Made by a program: the position numbers and the translations under genes
Notes under the pieces: generated by a model
What the model saw: only the letters and a program-made list of their open reading frames with translations
Told to the model about the DNA's origin: nothing
The model's database searches: none
Source of the DNA: Pseudomonadota bacterium
GTDB taxonomy: Bacteria; Desulfobacterota; DSM-4660; Desulfatiglandales; B25-G16
Assembly (NCBI GenBank): GCA_030633645.1
Contig: DAOVRY010000071.1
Location: forward strand, 1 to 5,912
Length of the DNA stretch: 5,912 nucleotides
Direction of reading: 5' to 3'
In this document: positions 1 to 5,912 of the stretch, piece after piece
How positions within the stretch are numbered: the stretch's first letter is position 1
Layout: each line of letters opens with the position of its first letter

Positions 1-2
1 CT

Positions 3-806
3 GGTTTTTCTCTAGGGATAGATGATTTTGCCATTCCAGAAGAAAAGACTGAATTGGTAGAAAGGGCACAGAAAGAAGTCCAAACGATTGAGGATCTTTA
101 TAGAGAAGGGACAATTACAGCTGGAGAGCGGTTTAATCGAGTGGTCGAAATATGGGGATCTGTAACGGATAAAGTTTCCAATGCAATGATCGAAAGAATG
201 CGAAAGAAGAGCCTTGAAGGGCAAGAATTGAATTCTCTGTTCGTTATGTCCGATTCTGGTTCGAGAGGAAACAAACAGCAGATTCGACAGCTTGCGGGAA
301 TGAGAGGACTTATGAGTAAACCCTCGGGTGAGATCATTGAAACTCCTATTGTTTCTAACCTGCGGGAGGGCTTGAACGTTCTTCAATATTTTATTTCTAC
401 TCATGGGGCTCGTAAAGGATTGGCCGATACTGCCTTGAAGACCGCGAATTCCGGGTATTTAACCCGAAAACTGGTAGATGTTTCCCAGGAAGTTATTGTT
501 GATGAGTTAGATTGCGGGACTCTGAAGGGTATAAATGTCACGGCCATTGTCGAAAACGGTGAACTTGTTGAACCTTTTGTGGACAGAATCATTGGCCGAA
601 TCTCTATAGAGAGAGTTCTCCACCCTGATACGAATGAAGTCATTGTGGGCATAAATGAAGAAATTACTGAGGAAATTATCCAGATGTTCCTGGAGTTGGG
701 TATTGAAAAGGCGAAAATCCGGTCCGTTTTGACCTGTGAGTCAAATAGAGGCGTATGCCAGCTCTGCTATGGAAGAATCCAGAGGGCGGTTATGCAGGCA
801 GGTTGA
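3..806 (+). CDS. rpoC: RNA polymerase beta' subunit, internal fragment (partial at both ends)
   Basis: This is an interior piece of the catalytic beta' subunit of DNA-directed RNA polymerase. The frame is open from the left edge (codons start at base 3), so the true start lies outside the window; the in-frame TTG at 54 is not a start. Recognisable parts, in order, are the GIDD/IPEEK segment (bases 15-50), the F-loop region with SDSGSRG and [11 protein letters not shown] (about 250-315), and the bridge helix with [20 protein letters not shown] (about 370-435). The four zinc-site cysteines follow at codons 513, 735, 756 and 765. Similarity stops after CYGR at base 776. The next ten codons (IQRAVMQAG and stop, to 806) are murB DNA read out of frame. 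The DFDGD active-site motif lies upstream of the window, and the trigger loop and the rest of the C-terminus are missing. A protein ending here could not work as beta', so an intact rpoC must exist elsewhere. Family identity is very secure; the ending is abnormal. Confidence 0.95.
   Translation, partial: GFSLGIDDFAIPEEKTELVERAQKEVQTIEDLYREGTITAGERFNRVVEIWGSVTDKVSNAMIERMRKKSLEGQELNSLFVMSDSGSRGNKQQIRQLAGMRGLMSKPSGEIIETPIVSNLREGLNVLQYFISTHGARKGLADTALKTANSGYLTRKLVDVSQEVIVDELDCGTLKGINVTAIVENGELVEPFVDRIIGRISIERVLHPDTNEVIVGINEEITEEIIQMFLELGIEKAKIRSVLTCESNRGVCQLCYGRIQRAVMQAG
765..780. other. rpoC/murB breakpoint with short microhomology
   Basis: Similarity to RpoC runs to the CYGR motif (765-776), where DLA or NLA would normally follow. 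Similarity to MurB starts at KNPEGGYAG (from 773) in a different reading frame. Bases 773-776 (AAGA) fit both parents, so the join has about four bases of microhomology, perhaps up to seven depending on the unknown parental sequences. rpoC and murB are not normally neighbours, and both are cut mid-domain. This is the signature of a chimeric clone, amplification product or assembly, or of an illegitimate deletion or rearrangement. The sequence alone cannot separate these. Confidence 0.85.
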
Positions 807-1000
807 TCGATGCGGCTGGTCTCAAGGAAAAGGCGATCGGGGGGGCAATGATCTCACCGAAACATGCCAATTTCATCGTAAATACCGGAAAATCCTCTGC
901 CTCTGATATTGTTGCCCTTATGGATCTGGCAATATTCAAGGTGAAGGAAGTGTTTAACATCCAACTGATTTCCGAGATAAAGGTGGTGGGCAAAGAGTGA
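773..1000 (+). CDS. murB: UDP-N-acetylenolpyruvoylglucosamine reductase, C-terminal fragment
   Basis: This is the last ~75 codons of MurB, the cytoplasmic flavoenzyme that reduces UDP-GlcNAc-enolpyruvate to UDP-MurNAc with NADPH in peptidoglycan synthesis. The visible pieces belong to the C-terminal substrate-binding domain: [18 protein letters not shown] at the left end, then [18 protein letters not shown], then the terminal SEIKVVG. The Glu at codon 974 is the expected conserved catalytic glutamate of the family. The FAD-binding domain is missing, as is the proton-donor serine that in type II MurB sits just before the FKNP motif; here TGG (Trp) replaces the usual Phe before KNP. An in-frame ATG occurs at 755, but it lies in rpoC-derived DNA and is probably not a natural start. 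The TGA stop (998-1000) overlaps the GTG of ftsQ, as in an intact cluster, so the right side of the fragment looks native. Identity is secure; the truncation is caused by the breakpoint. Confidence 0.92.
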   Translation, partial: KNPEGGYAGRLIDAAGLKEKAIGGAMISPKHANFIVNTGKSSASDIVALMDLAIFKVKEVFNIQLISEIKVVGKE

Positions 1001-1824
1001 AAAGACGGTCGGTATTAGATCACCAATCAGTAAAAAGAGATAGGCGAAAACCTCTCCTTGTCTCTAAGAGAACCTTGGGTCAGTTTGGCTTTGGCCTCGT
1101 TAAAGTATTTCTGTTCCTCTTGGCTCTCGGGGGTCTTTCTCTGACCTTTGTCTCTGGGTACCAATTTCTCTCTTCATCGCCCTATTTTAGACTGGATAAT
1201 ATTGTTGTGGCTGGTGTTAAGGATGATTTTGGGCGGGAGTTAATCAAAATGTCGGGCGTTACGAAAAGAGATAGTCTCCTGTCTCTTGATGCTGCCACCA
1301 TCAAACGGAATATTGAGGCACATCCGTGGGTAAGATCTGTTCTCCTTAAGAAAGAGTTTCCTCACACCCTTGAGATCACGGCAGAGTGTGAAGAGCCGGT
1401 GGCGATTGTCCTTTTTGATAAGATGTATTTTCTCAGTACCCAAGGAAAGATATTCAAAGAGGTTGGACGGGATGATTCTGTTGATTTTCCGGTGATAACT
1501 GGCCTGTCCCCGGGCGATGAGAAGAATGGGGAATATCTCAAGAGGGTTGCGTCTTTTTTGGGTCTCCTCTACCGAGAGGGTACCCCATTATCGGCAGAAG
1601 AGATCTCAGAGGTTTATGTGAAAGGAGATGGAACGCTTACCATCTACATGAGTGGATTACCGTTTAAGGTCTTTTTTGGCAACGATGATTTTATCAGAAA
1701 GCTCGATCTATTACAGCATATTATCAAACATCTTGGGACCGCTCATCGTCTCTATCAGGTTCGATGCATAGATCTGGATTATGCTGACAGGGTGATCGTC
1801 GCATTTATGGATAGGGTGGTCTAG
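997..1824 (+). CDS. ftsQ: Cell division protein FtsQ
   Basis: FtsQ is a bitopic inner-membrane divisome protein. It links early Z-ring components to FtsB/FtsL and the septal synthase. The 275 residues show the standard layout. A basic cytoplasmic tail comes first (residues 1-33, many Lys/Arg). One transmembrane helix follows at about 34-57 (VKVFLFLLALGGLSLTFVSG). The POTRA domain is at about 64-133, with FRLDNIVVAGV, the HPWVRSVLLKKEFPHTLEI core and EEPVAIV. The FtsQ beta domain then runs to the end. The start is GTG at 997, overlapping the murB stop as GTGA; a purine-rich stretch (AAGGTGG at 980-986) lies about ten bases upstream, so translation is probably coupled to murB. No ddl lies between murB and ftsQ, unlike in many proteobacteria. 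The gene ends at TAG 1822-1824 and is followed by a repeat element, not directly by ftsA. FtsQ is poorly conserved, but topology, POTRA motif and position together make the call firm. Confidence 0.95.
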   Translation: MKRRSVLDHQSVKRDRRKPLLVSKRTLGQFGFGLVKVFLFLLALGGLSLTFVSGYQFLSSSPYFRLDNIVVAGVKDDFGRELIKMSGVTKRDSLLSLDAATIKRNIEAHPWVRSVLLKKEFPHTLEITAECEEPVAIVLFDKMYFLSTQGKIFKEVGRDDSVDFPVITGLSPGDEKNGEYLKRVASFLGLLYREGTPLSAEEISEVYVKGDGTLTIYMSGLPFKVFFGNDDFIRKLDLLQHIIKHLGTAHRLYQVRCIDLDYADRVIVAFMDRVV

Positions 1825-1884
1825 AGGTCTTGACATGATAACAGGGATAAAACAGTCATTATATCGTAATTACTCAGGTATCTT

Positions 1885-2026
1885 GCCACAAAGGCACCAA
1901 GACACCAAGATTACAGAATTATCCTTTAGAATAGCCTTTTTAATGCGTGGCACATTGAAATTAATGAGAAAAGTCCCTTATTCAATTTATATTCATCTTC
2001 TCTTTGGGTCTTTGTGCCTTGGTGGC
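1885..2026. repeat. Inverted-repeat element with arms of three 8-base units (MITE/REP-like)
   Basis: Two 26-base arms face each other across a 90-base AT-rich centre. The left arm (1885-1910) and the reverse complement of the right arm (2001-2026) match at 22 of 26 positions by my hand alignment, and all four differences are A/C swaps. After a shared leading GC, each arm is three tandem 8-mers. The left has CACAAAGG, CACCAAGA, CACCAAGA; the right, reverse-complemented, has CACCAAGG, CACAAAGA, CCCAAAGA. Outside the arms, GTAATTACTCA (about 1867-1877) matches GTAACTATTCA (reverse complement of about 2027-2037) at 9 of 11, offset by seven or eight bases, so the element may extend to about 1867-2037. 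From memory, CACAAAG-type interspersed repeats are common between genes in environmental bacteria; I did not check this. No transposase or credible ORF lies inside. It fills most of the ftsQ-ftsA gap. Confidence 0.75.
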
Positions 2027-2051
2027 TGAATAGTTACATTATATCCAAGAT

Positions 2052-2059
2052 AAAGGGGG
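2052..2059 (+). promoter_or_regulatory. Ribosome binding site of ftsA
   Basis: AAAGGGGG lies nine bases before the ATG at 2069. It is an imperfect, G-rich Shine-Dalgarno sequence, weaker than the one before ftsZ. It supports ATG 2069, which also places the GLDIGTSK phosphate motif at the usual distance from the N-terminus. A weaker site for ftsA than for ftsZ fits the known need for far less FtsA than FtsZ; that reading is inference. Confidence 0.6.
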
Positions 2060-2068
2060 TCTTTAATA

Positions 2069-3292
2069 ATGGAGGAATTGATTGTAGGCCTTGACATCGG
2101 CACAAGCAAAATCTGTGCAGTTGTCGGAGAAGTGAGGCCAGACGGCATGGTTGATATAATAGGCATGGGATCCCATCCATCCATCGGCCTGAGAAAGGGC
2201 ATGGTGATCAATATCGAAAACACGGTAAACAGCATTAAAGAGGCCGTAGAGGAGGCCGAGACTATGGCGGGCTGTGAGATCAGCTCTGTGTATTGCGGGA
2301 TTGCCGGAGGTCATATCAAGGGCTTTAACAGCCACGGGGTTATCGCCTTGAAGAATAGAGAGGTGGGCAAAAGGGATATTGAGCGGGTAATTGATGCAGC
2401 CAGGGCAGTTGCCATTCCCATGGATCGGGAGGTGATCCACACCCTTCCTCAAGAGTTCATTGTCGATGACCAGGGTGGCATCAGTGATCCGTCAGGGATG
2501 TCAGGTGTCAGGCTGGAGGTCAAGATACACATAGTAACCGGAGCAGTTACCTCAGCCCAGAATATAATCAAGTGCGCCAACAGGGCGGGTCTGGATGTCT
2601 ACGATATTGTTCTCGAATCACTTGCCTCCAGTGAAGCAATCCTTATCGATGAGGAGAAAAATCTGGGCGTTGCACTCGTGGATTTTGGAGGCGGCACTAC
2701 AGATCTGGCAATATTCTCTGAAAACTCGATAAAACATACATCGGTGTTGACCTTGGGAGGTGACAACCTAACCAATGATATTGCTATCGGGGTTAGGACA
2801 CCATTCAAGGAAGCGGAAAAGATAAAGATAAAGTATGGATGCGGCCTTACCTCACTTATCGGTAAGGATGAAACCATCAAGGTTCCCAGTGTGGGTGGAA
2901 GGGAACCAAGAACGGTCAGCAGACAATTGCTGGGAGAGATTTTGGAACCGCGGGTGGAAGAGATTTTTAGCCTTATTCACCATGAAATGATGAGGTCTGG
3001 GTATGATGACCTGGTCACCTCTGGCGTTGTTGTCACCGGTGGATCCGCGCTTCTGCCGGGTGTACCAGAGATTGTGGAGCAGGTTTTCAATATGCCGGCC
3101 AGAATCGGATATCCCAGTAACATTGGGGGATTAAAAGAGATTGTTAATAGCCCCATGTACGCCACAGCAGTGGGTTTGGTGCTCTATGGGGCTCGAGAGC
3201 AGCAGAGAAGCAAGAAATTCAGGATACGAGATACCAATATCTTTAACCGGATCGTATCCAGGATGAAGAGATGGTTTATCGAAGAGGAATAA
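2069..3292 (+). CDS. ftsA: Cell division protein FtsA (actin-like Z-ring membrane tether)
   Basis: FtsA is an actin-fold ATP-binding protein that anchors FtsZ filaments to the inner membrane and recruits later divisome proteins. The 407-residue length is normal. The phosphate-1 motif GLDIGTSK is at 7-14, phosphate-2 VDFGGGTTD at 204-212, and the adenosine motif VVTGGSALLPG starts near 321. The FtsA-specific 1C/SHS2 subdomain lies roughly at 82-165, between the first phosphate motif and the second half of the fold. The C-terminal amphipathic membrane-targeting helix is present (about 391-404, IFNRIVSRMKRWFI), with a basic face and bulky hydrophobics, followed by three Glu. ATG 2069 starts just before the first motif and has a purine-rich site upstream. 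Unlike in many dcw clusters, ftsA is separated from ftsQ by 244 bases holding an inverted repeat. It is only 25 bases from ftsZ, so those two are very probably co-transcribed. Nothing looks broken or unusual. Confidence 0.98.
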   Translation: MEELIVGLDIGTSKICAVVGEVRPDGMVDIIGMGSHPSIGLRKGMVINIENTVNSIKEAVEEAETMAGCEISSVYCGIAGGHIKGFNSHGVIALKNREVGKRDIERVIDAARAVAIPMDREVIHTLPQEFIVDDQGGISDPSGMSGVRLEVKIHIVTGAVTSAQNIIKCANRAGLDVYDIVLESLASSEAILIDEEKNLGVALVDFGGGTTDLAIFSENSIKHTSVLTLGGDNLTNDIAIGVRTPFKEAEKIKIKYGCGLTSLIGKDETIKVPSVGGREPRTVSRQLLGEILEPRVEEIFSLIHHEMMRSGYDDLVTSGVVVTGGSALLPGVPEIVEQVFNMPARIGYPSNIGGLKEIVNSPMYATAVGLVLYGAREQQRSKKFRIRDTNIFNRIVSRMKRWFIEEE

Positions 3293-3304
3293 TTAACTTC
3301 AAGG

Positions 3305-3311
3305 AAGGAGG
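3305..3311 (+). promoter_or_regulatory. Strong ribosome binding site of ftsZ
   Basis: AAGGAGG, a near-perfect anti-16S match, sits six bases before the ATG at 3318, in the 25-base ftsA-ftsZ gap. It fixes the ftsZ start and predicts strong translation, consistent with FtsZ being the most abundant divisome protein. Confidence 0.85.
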
Positions 3312-3317
3312 GGAATT

Positions 3318-4514
3318 ATGAGATACGAATTTGTTGAAGAAAGCCCAAGCGCCGAGATAAAGGTTTTTGGTGTCGGAGGCGCAGGGGGTAATGCAATCAA
3401 TAACATGATTGCTGCAGGGCTCAGAGGGGTGGATTTTATTGCCACAAATGCTGATAAACAGGCCCTCGATCTGAACGCTGCCCGTGATAAACTGCAATTG
3501 GGGGCCAATCTCACTCATGGATTGGGAGCCGGGTCTGACCCAGAGAAGGGCGCCTTGGCAGCAGAGGAGAGCGTGGAGACGATCAGAGCTGCCAGCGAAG
3601 GTGCGGATATGATCTTTATTACCGCTGGCATGGGAGGAGGAACCGGAACAGGAGCCTCTCCGGTAATCGCTCGGGAAAGCAAGAATAATGGGGCATTGAC
3701 CGTTGCAGTTGTAACTAAGCCCTTTGACTTCGAGGGTGAAAAGAGGATGAAGGCAGCTTTGTCTGGCATTGAGAAACTGCAGAAAGAGGTTGATACCCTG
3801 CTTATCATTCCCAATCAGCGATTAAGGGCATTAGGCACCAAAGATACGCCTTTTTTGGAGCTTATGAAAATGGCCGATGATGTCCTTCTCTATGCAGTCA
3901 AAGGCATAGCGGACCTCATTACCATCCCTGGGTTCATCAACCTTGATTTCGCAGATGTTAAGAGGGTGATGGAGCAAATGGGAACAGCTATAATGGGTAC
4001 AGGTACAGCAAAGGGAGAGAACAGAGCCCTTGAAGCGGCCCAGATGGCCATTAACAGCCCCTTGCTCGAGGATATCTCAATCGATGAAGCAAGAGGTGTT
4101 CTCATTAACATCACTGGTTCAACGAAAATGACTATGGATGAGGTTACCGAGGCATCTTCCTTTATAAAGAATGAGGTCCACAGTAATGCAGAGATTATAT
4201 GGGGTATGGTTTTTGATGATACTATGGATGATGAGATGCGGATAACTGTTATTGCCACCGGTATAGGTGGTGATAAGGATAGAAAAATCATCAACTTGAG
4301 GGATGTTAACCCTGAAGAGACGGAAGATGGCTGGACCGTTCGGCTGAAGGAAGACCTCGACAAACCAACGTTCCAGAGGCAATTAGCCGAGGAAGATAGC
4401 GAGAAGCTGCTCAGAGACACGGGTCTAAACCCGGGGAAAAAAGGGATTCTTCGGAGGGTTTTTCAAAAGGAAAATCTGGAATATCCTACGTTTTTGAGGA
4501 AGCAGGCAGATTAA
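3318..4514 (+). CDS. ftsZ: Cell division protein FtsZ (tubulin-like GTPase)
   Basis: FtsZ polymerises with GTP into the cytokinetic ring at midcell. The 398 residues are complete. The N-terminal nucleotide-binding loop FGVGGAGGNA is at 17-26. The tubulin/FtsZ signature GGGTGTG is at 106-112. The synergy (T7) loop NLDFAD at 208-213 carries the acidic residues that complete the GTPase site of the next subunit. A C-terminal tubulin-like domain follows (TGSTKMTMDEV, then ITVIATGIG). A short charged linker leads to the conserved C-terminal peptide LEYPTFLRKQAD (387-398), which binds FtsA and other partners. Some loop residues differ from the commonest form: NADKQAL for NTDAQAL, THGLGAGSDPEKG for TRGLGAGANPEVG. 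None of these removes a catalytic residue. The ATG has an excellent ribosome binding site, and ftsA ends 25 bases upstream. The TAA stop (4512-4514) shares its last A with the ATG of the next gene, implying coupled translation. Confidence 0.99.
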   Translation: MRYEFVEESPSAEIKVFGVGGAGGNAINNMIAAGLRGVDFIATNADKQALDLNAARDKLQLGANLTHGLGAGSDPEKGALAAEESVETIRAASEGADMIFITAGMGGGTGTGASPVIARESKNNGALTVAVVTKPFDFEGEKRMKAALSGIEKLQKEVDTLLIIPNQRLRALGTKDTPFLELMKMADDVLLYAVKGIADLITIPGFINLDFADVKRVMEQMGTAIMGTGTAKGENRALEAAQMAINSPLLEDISIDEARGVLINITGSTKMTMDEVTEASSFIKNEVHSNAEIIWGMVFDDTMDDEMRITVIATGIGGDKDRKIINLRDVNPEETEDGWTVRLKEDLDKPTFQRQLAEEDSEKLLRDTGLNPGKKGILRRVFQKENLEYPTFLRKQAD

Positions 4515-5912
4515 TGGCAAACATTACCACTCTCTTGCGCAAGAGACTTTCTGAAGAGAGGGGTACCGTAACAAAGGATTGGGGCGGCAAGACATCTATA
4601 GCCCTGATCTATCCGAATTACTACCAAGTTGGGATGTCCAATCTTGGTTTTCAGGTAGTCTACGGGATATTAAATGATAACCCTGCTATCGTATCAGAAA
4701 GGGTATTTCTGCCCGATCAAGAGGAACTATCCCTCTATGAGAGAGCAGATCAAGCGCTCCTTTCTCTAGAATCGCAGACACCGCTGCGAGCCTTTGACCT
4801 CTTAGCATTTTCCCTCTCATTCGAAAATGATTACCCCAATATCCTGACCATCTTGGAGTTAAGCAAGATACCCCTTTTGAGTAAGGAAAGAGGGGAGGAT
4901 GATCCCTTTGTCGTGGCAGGGGGGATAGCAACCCTTATGAACCCTGAACCTCTGGCCCCCTTTATAGATTGCTTTCTGCTCGGGGAAGGTGAGGTGGTCT
5001 TGAAAGATTTCTTTCGGACCTATGGGGATCTTCACCTCCGAGCCATGAAAAGGCAGGAGGTCTTGAGCGTTTTAGCAGAGGAAGTCGAGGGAGCATACTG
5101 TCCTTCCCTGTATAAGGTTACTTACCATGAGGATGGATCAATCCGATCCTTTAAGCCATCGATTGCCACGATTCCTTCCGTGGTAAAGGCTGTCAGGCAG
5201 ATTCCCTTTATGGGGCCGGTGCGCCGCTCAAAAATCATTACACCATCTGCAGAATTCTCTAATACCCTTCTGGTAGAACTAAACCGGGGATGCGGCTATG
5301 CGTGCAGATTCTGCGCCGCCGGGTATGTTTACCGGCCTCCGCGTCTTGCTGACGAGGAAGAAATGATTGCCTCGTTTGACGATCTTTTTGCTGAAAATGC
5401 CAGGATTGGTCTTATCAGTCCATCGGTCTCTGATGTCCCAGGGATCGAAAGACTGACCGGGTATATCCTTGAGCAAGGCGGTGATTTTTCCGTATCTTCC
5501 CTCAGGGCAAATTCGTTGACACGAGGCTTGATAGAAAACCTCAAAAGAAGTAGTCAGAAGACCCTCACCCTTGCCCCCGAGACAGGGAGCGAACGACTGC
5601 GGAGAGTTATTAACAAGAAGCTCACCAACAAAGAGATCATAGATGCAATTGTCCTTATCACGAGAACCGGCTTTTTTCACCTCAAGCTCTATTTCATGAT
5701 CGGTGTTCCCACTGAGACACGGGAGGACATAAAGGCCATTGTTGGGTTGGTTAAATCTATAAGGCATAATCTGATCAAGGAAAGTAGAGGCAGAAAGCGG
5801 ATCGGTAGGGTCAGGCTCAGCGTCAGTTGCTTCGTTCCAAAGCCCTTTACCCCTTTCCAGTGGTTTCCAATGGATACTGTTGATGCACTCAAGGAAAAGC
5901 AAAAATTCTTAA
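4514..5912 (+). CDS. Radical SAM protein with N-terminal B12-binding-like domain (TIGR03960-like), 3' end missing
   Basis: This is an uncharacterised radical SAM enzyme, open for 466 codons to the right edge. ATG 4514 overlaps the ftsZ stop (TAATG). Residues ~1-190 resemble the Rossmann-like, B12-binding-type domain of the TIGR03960 family: IALIYPNYYQVGMSNLGF, ERVFLPD, AGGIATLMNPEPLAPFID (about 133-150) and LLGEGE. The radical SAM barrel starts near residue 255 with RGCGYACRFCAAG; Cys260, Cys264 and Cys267 form the CxxxCxxC site for a [4Fe-4S] cluster that cleaves S-adenosylmethionine. Later barrel motifs are LAPETGSERLRRVINKK (about 352-368) and LKLYFMIGVPTETREDI (about 390-406). I see no DxHxxG cobalamin-ligand motif, so B12 binding is uncertain. 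Substrate and reaction are unknown. YgiQ, MiaB/RimO and other rSAM enzymes share the barrel but not this N-terminal domain. My memory is that such genes follow ftsZ in several deltaproteobacteria. Assignment to the superfamily is firm, to the family likely. Confidence 0.92.
   Translation, partial: MANITTLLRKRLSEERGTVTKDWGGKTSIALIYPNYYQVGMSNLGFQVVYGILNDNPAIVSERVFLPDQEELSLYERADQALLSLESQTPLRAFDLLAFSLSFENDYPNILTILELSKIPLLSKERGEDDPFVVAGGIATLMNPEPLAPFIDCFLLGEGEVVLKDFFRTYGDLHLRAMKRQEVLSVLAEEVEGAYCPSLYKVTYHEDGSIRSFKPSIATIPSVVKAVRQIPFMGPVRRSKIITPSAEFSNTLLVELNRGCGYACRFCAAGYVYRPPRLADEEEMIASFDDLFAENARIGLISPSVSDVPGIERLTGYILEQGGDFSVSSLRANSLTRGLIENLKRSSQKTLTLAPETGSERLRRVINKKLTNKEIIDAIVLITRTGFFHLKLYFMIGVPTETREDIKAIVGLVKSIRHNLIKESRGRKRIGRVRLSVSCFVPKPFTPFQWFPMDTVDALKEKQKFL

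Noticed and set aside
54..806. A complete protein starting at TTG 54
   Set aside because: RpoC similarity continues upstream of this codon to the window edge, so the TTG is an internal leucine and the gene is truncated by the window.
839..845. Run of seven G in murB as a phase-variation tract
   Set aside because: It encodes the end of the conserved IGGA motif of MurB in the correct frame; seven G is short and explained by glycine codons.
1830..1864. Perfect TTGACA just after the ftsQ stop as a promoter -35 box
   Set aside because: No acceptable -10 box sits 16-18 bases downstream; the nearest TTATAT is 23 bases away.
1835..2029. A 64-codon open frame in the ftsQ-ftsA spacer
   Set aside because: It reads straight through both arms of the inverted repeat, has no ribosome binding site and no recognisable protein features. 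It is a by-product of the repeat sequence.
4422..4446. Small hairpin (GGGT/ACCC) followed by an A6 run near the ftsZ 3' end, as a terminator or frameshift site
   Set aside because: The stem is only four base pairs and there is no T-tract. The A-run is in AAA AAA GGG phase, not the A AAA AAG slippery phase. The ftsZ frame continues normally to its conserved C-terminal peptide.
5279..5902. A 207-codon open frame on the minus strand
   Set aside because: It lies entirely opposite the radical SAM gene, whose + strand frame carries clear family motifs; the minus-strand translation has none. Likewise the minus-strand frames at 3890-4420 and 2063-2452 mirror ftsZ and ftsA.
1..5912. A novel defence, mobile or biosynthetic system
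   Set aside because: No CRISPR array, tRNA, rRNA, transposase, integrase, toxin-antitoxin pair or unknown gene cassette is visible. The window is core housekeeping genes, one radical SAM gene and one intergenic repeat.

Overview
The window holds part of a bacterial division and cell wall (dcw) cluster, all on the + strand. In order it contains the 3' end of murB, then ftsQ, ftsA, ftsZ and an uncharacterised radical SAM gene that runs off the right edge. The first ~775 bases are something else: an internal piece of rpoC (RNA polymerase beta' subunit), joined abruptly to murB. Gene order (murB directly followed by ftsQ with no ddl between, and a radical SAM gene abutting ftsZ), moderate base composition and the protein sequences suggest a Gram-negative bacterium of the Deltaproteobacteria/Desulfobacterota type. 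That placement is inference; no rRNA or other clean taxonomic marker is present.

Layout. 3-776: rpoC interior, from shortly before the F-loop through the bridge helix to the last cysteine of the second zinc site. 773-776: breakpoint. 773-1000: last ~75 codons of murB. 997-1824: ftsQ, its GTG overlapping the murB stop. 1825-2068: a 244-base spacer dominated by an inverted repeat whose two arms are each built of three 8-base units. 2069-3292: ftsA. 3318-4514: ftsZ, behind a strong ribosome binding site. 4514-5912: radical SAM gene, its ATG sharing one base with the ftsZ stop codon, open at the window end.

How the genes work together. MurB makes UDP-MurNAc for peptidoglycan. FtsQ is the membrane scaffold of the divisome, FtsA tethers the Z ring to the membrane, and FtsZ is the ring-forming GTPase. 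The close spacing and stop/start overlaps fit co-transcription, except that the repeat element separates ftsQ from ftsA and may give ftsA its own expression. The radical SAM protein has no known function, but its overlap with ftsZ implies translational coupling.

I found no new multi-gene system. The points most worth a second look are the rpoC/murB junction (a chimera or a real rearrangement), the inverted repeat inside the cluster, and the radical SAM gene coupled to ftsZ.
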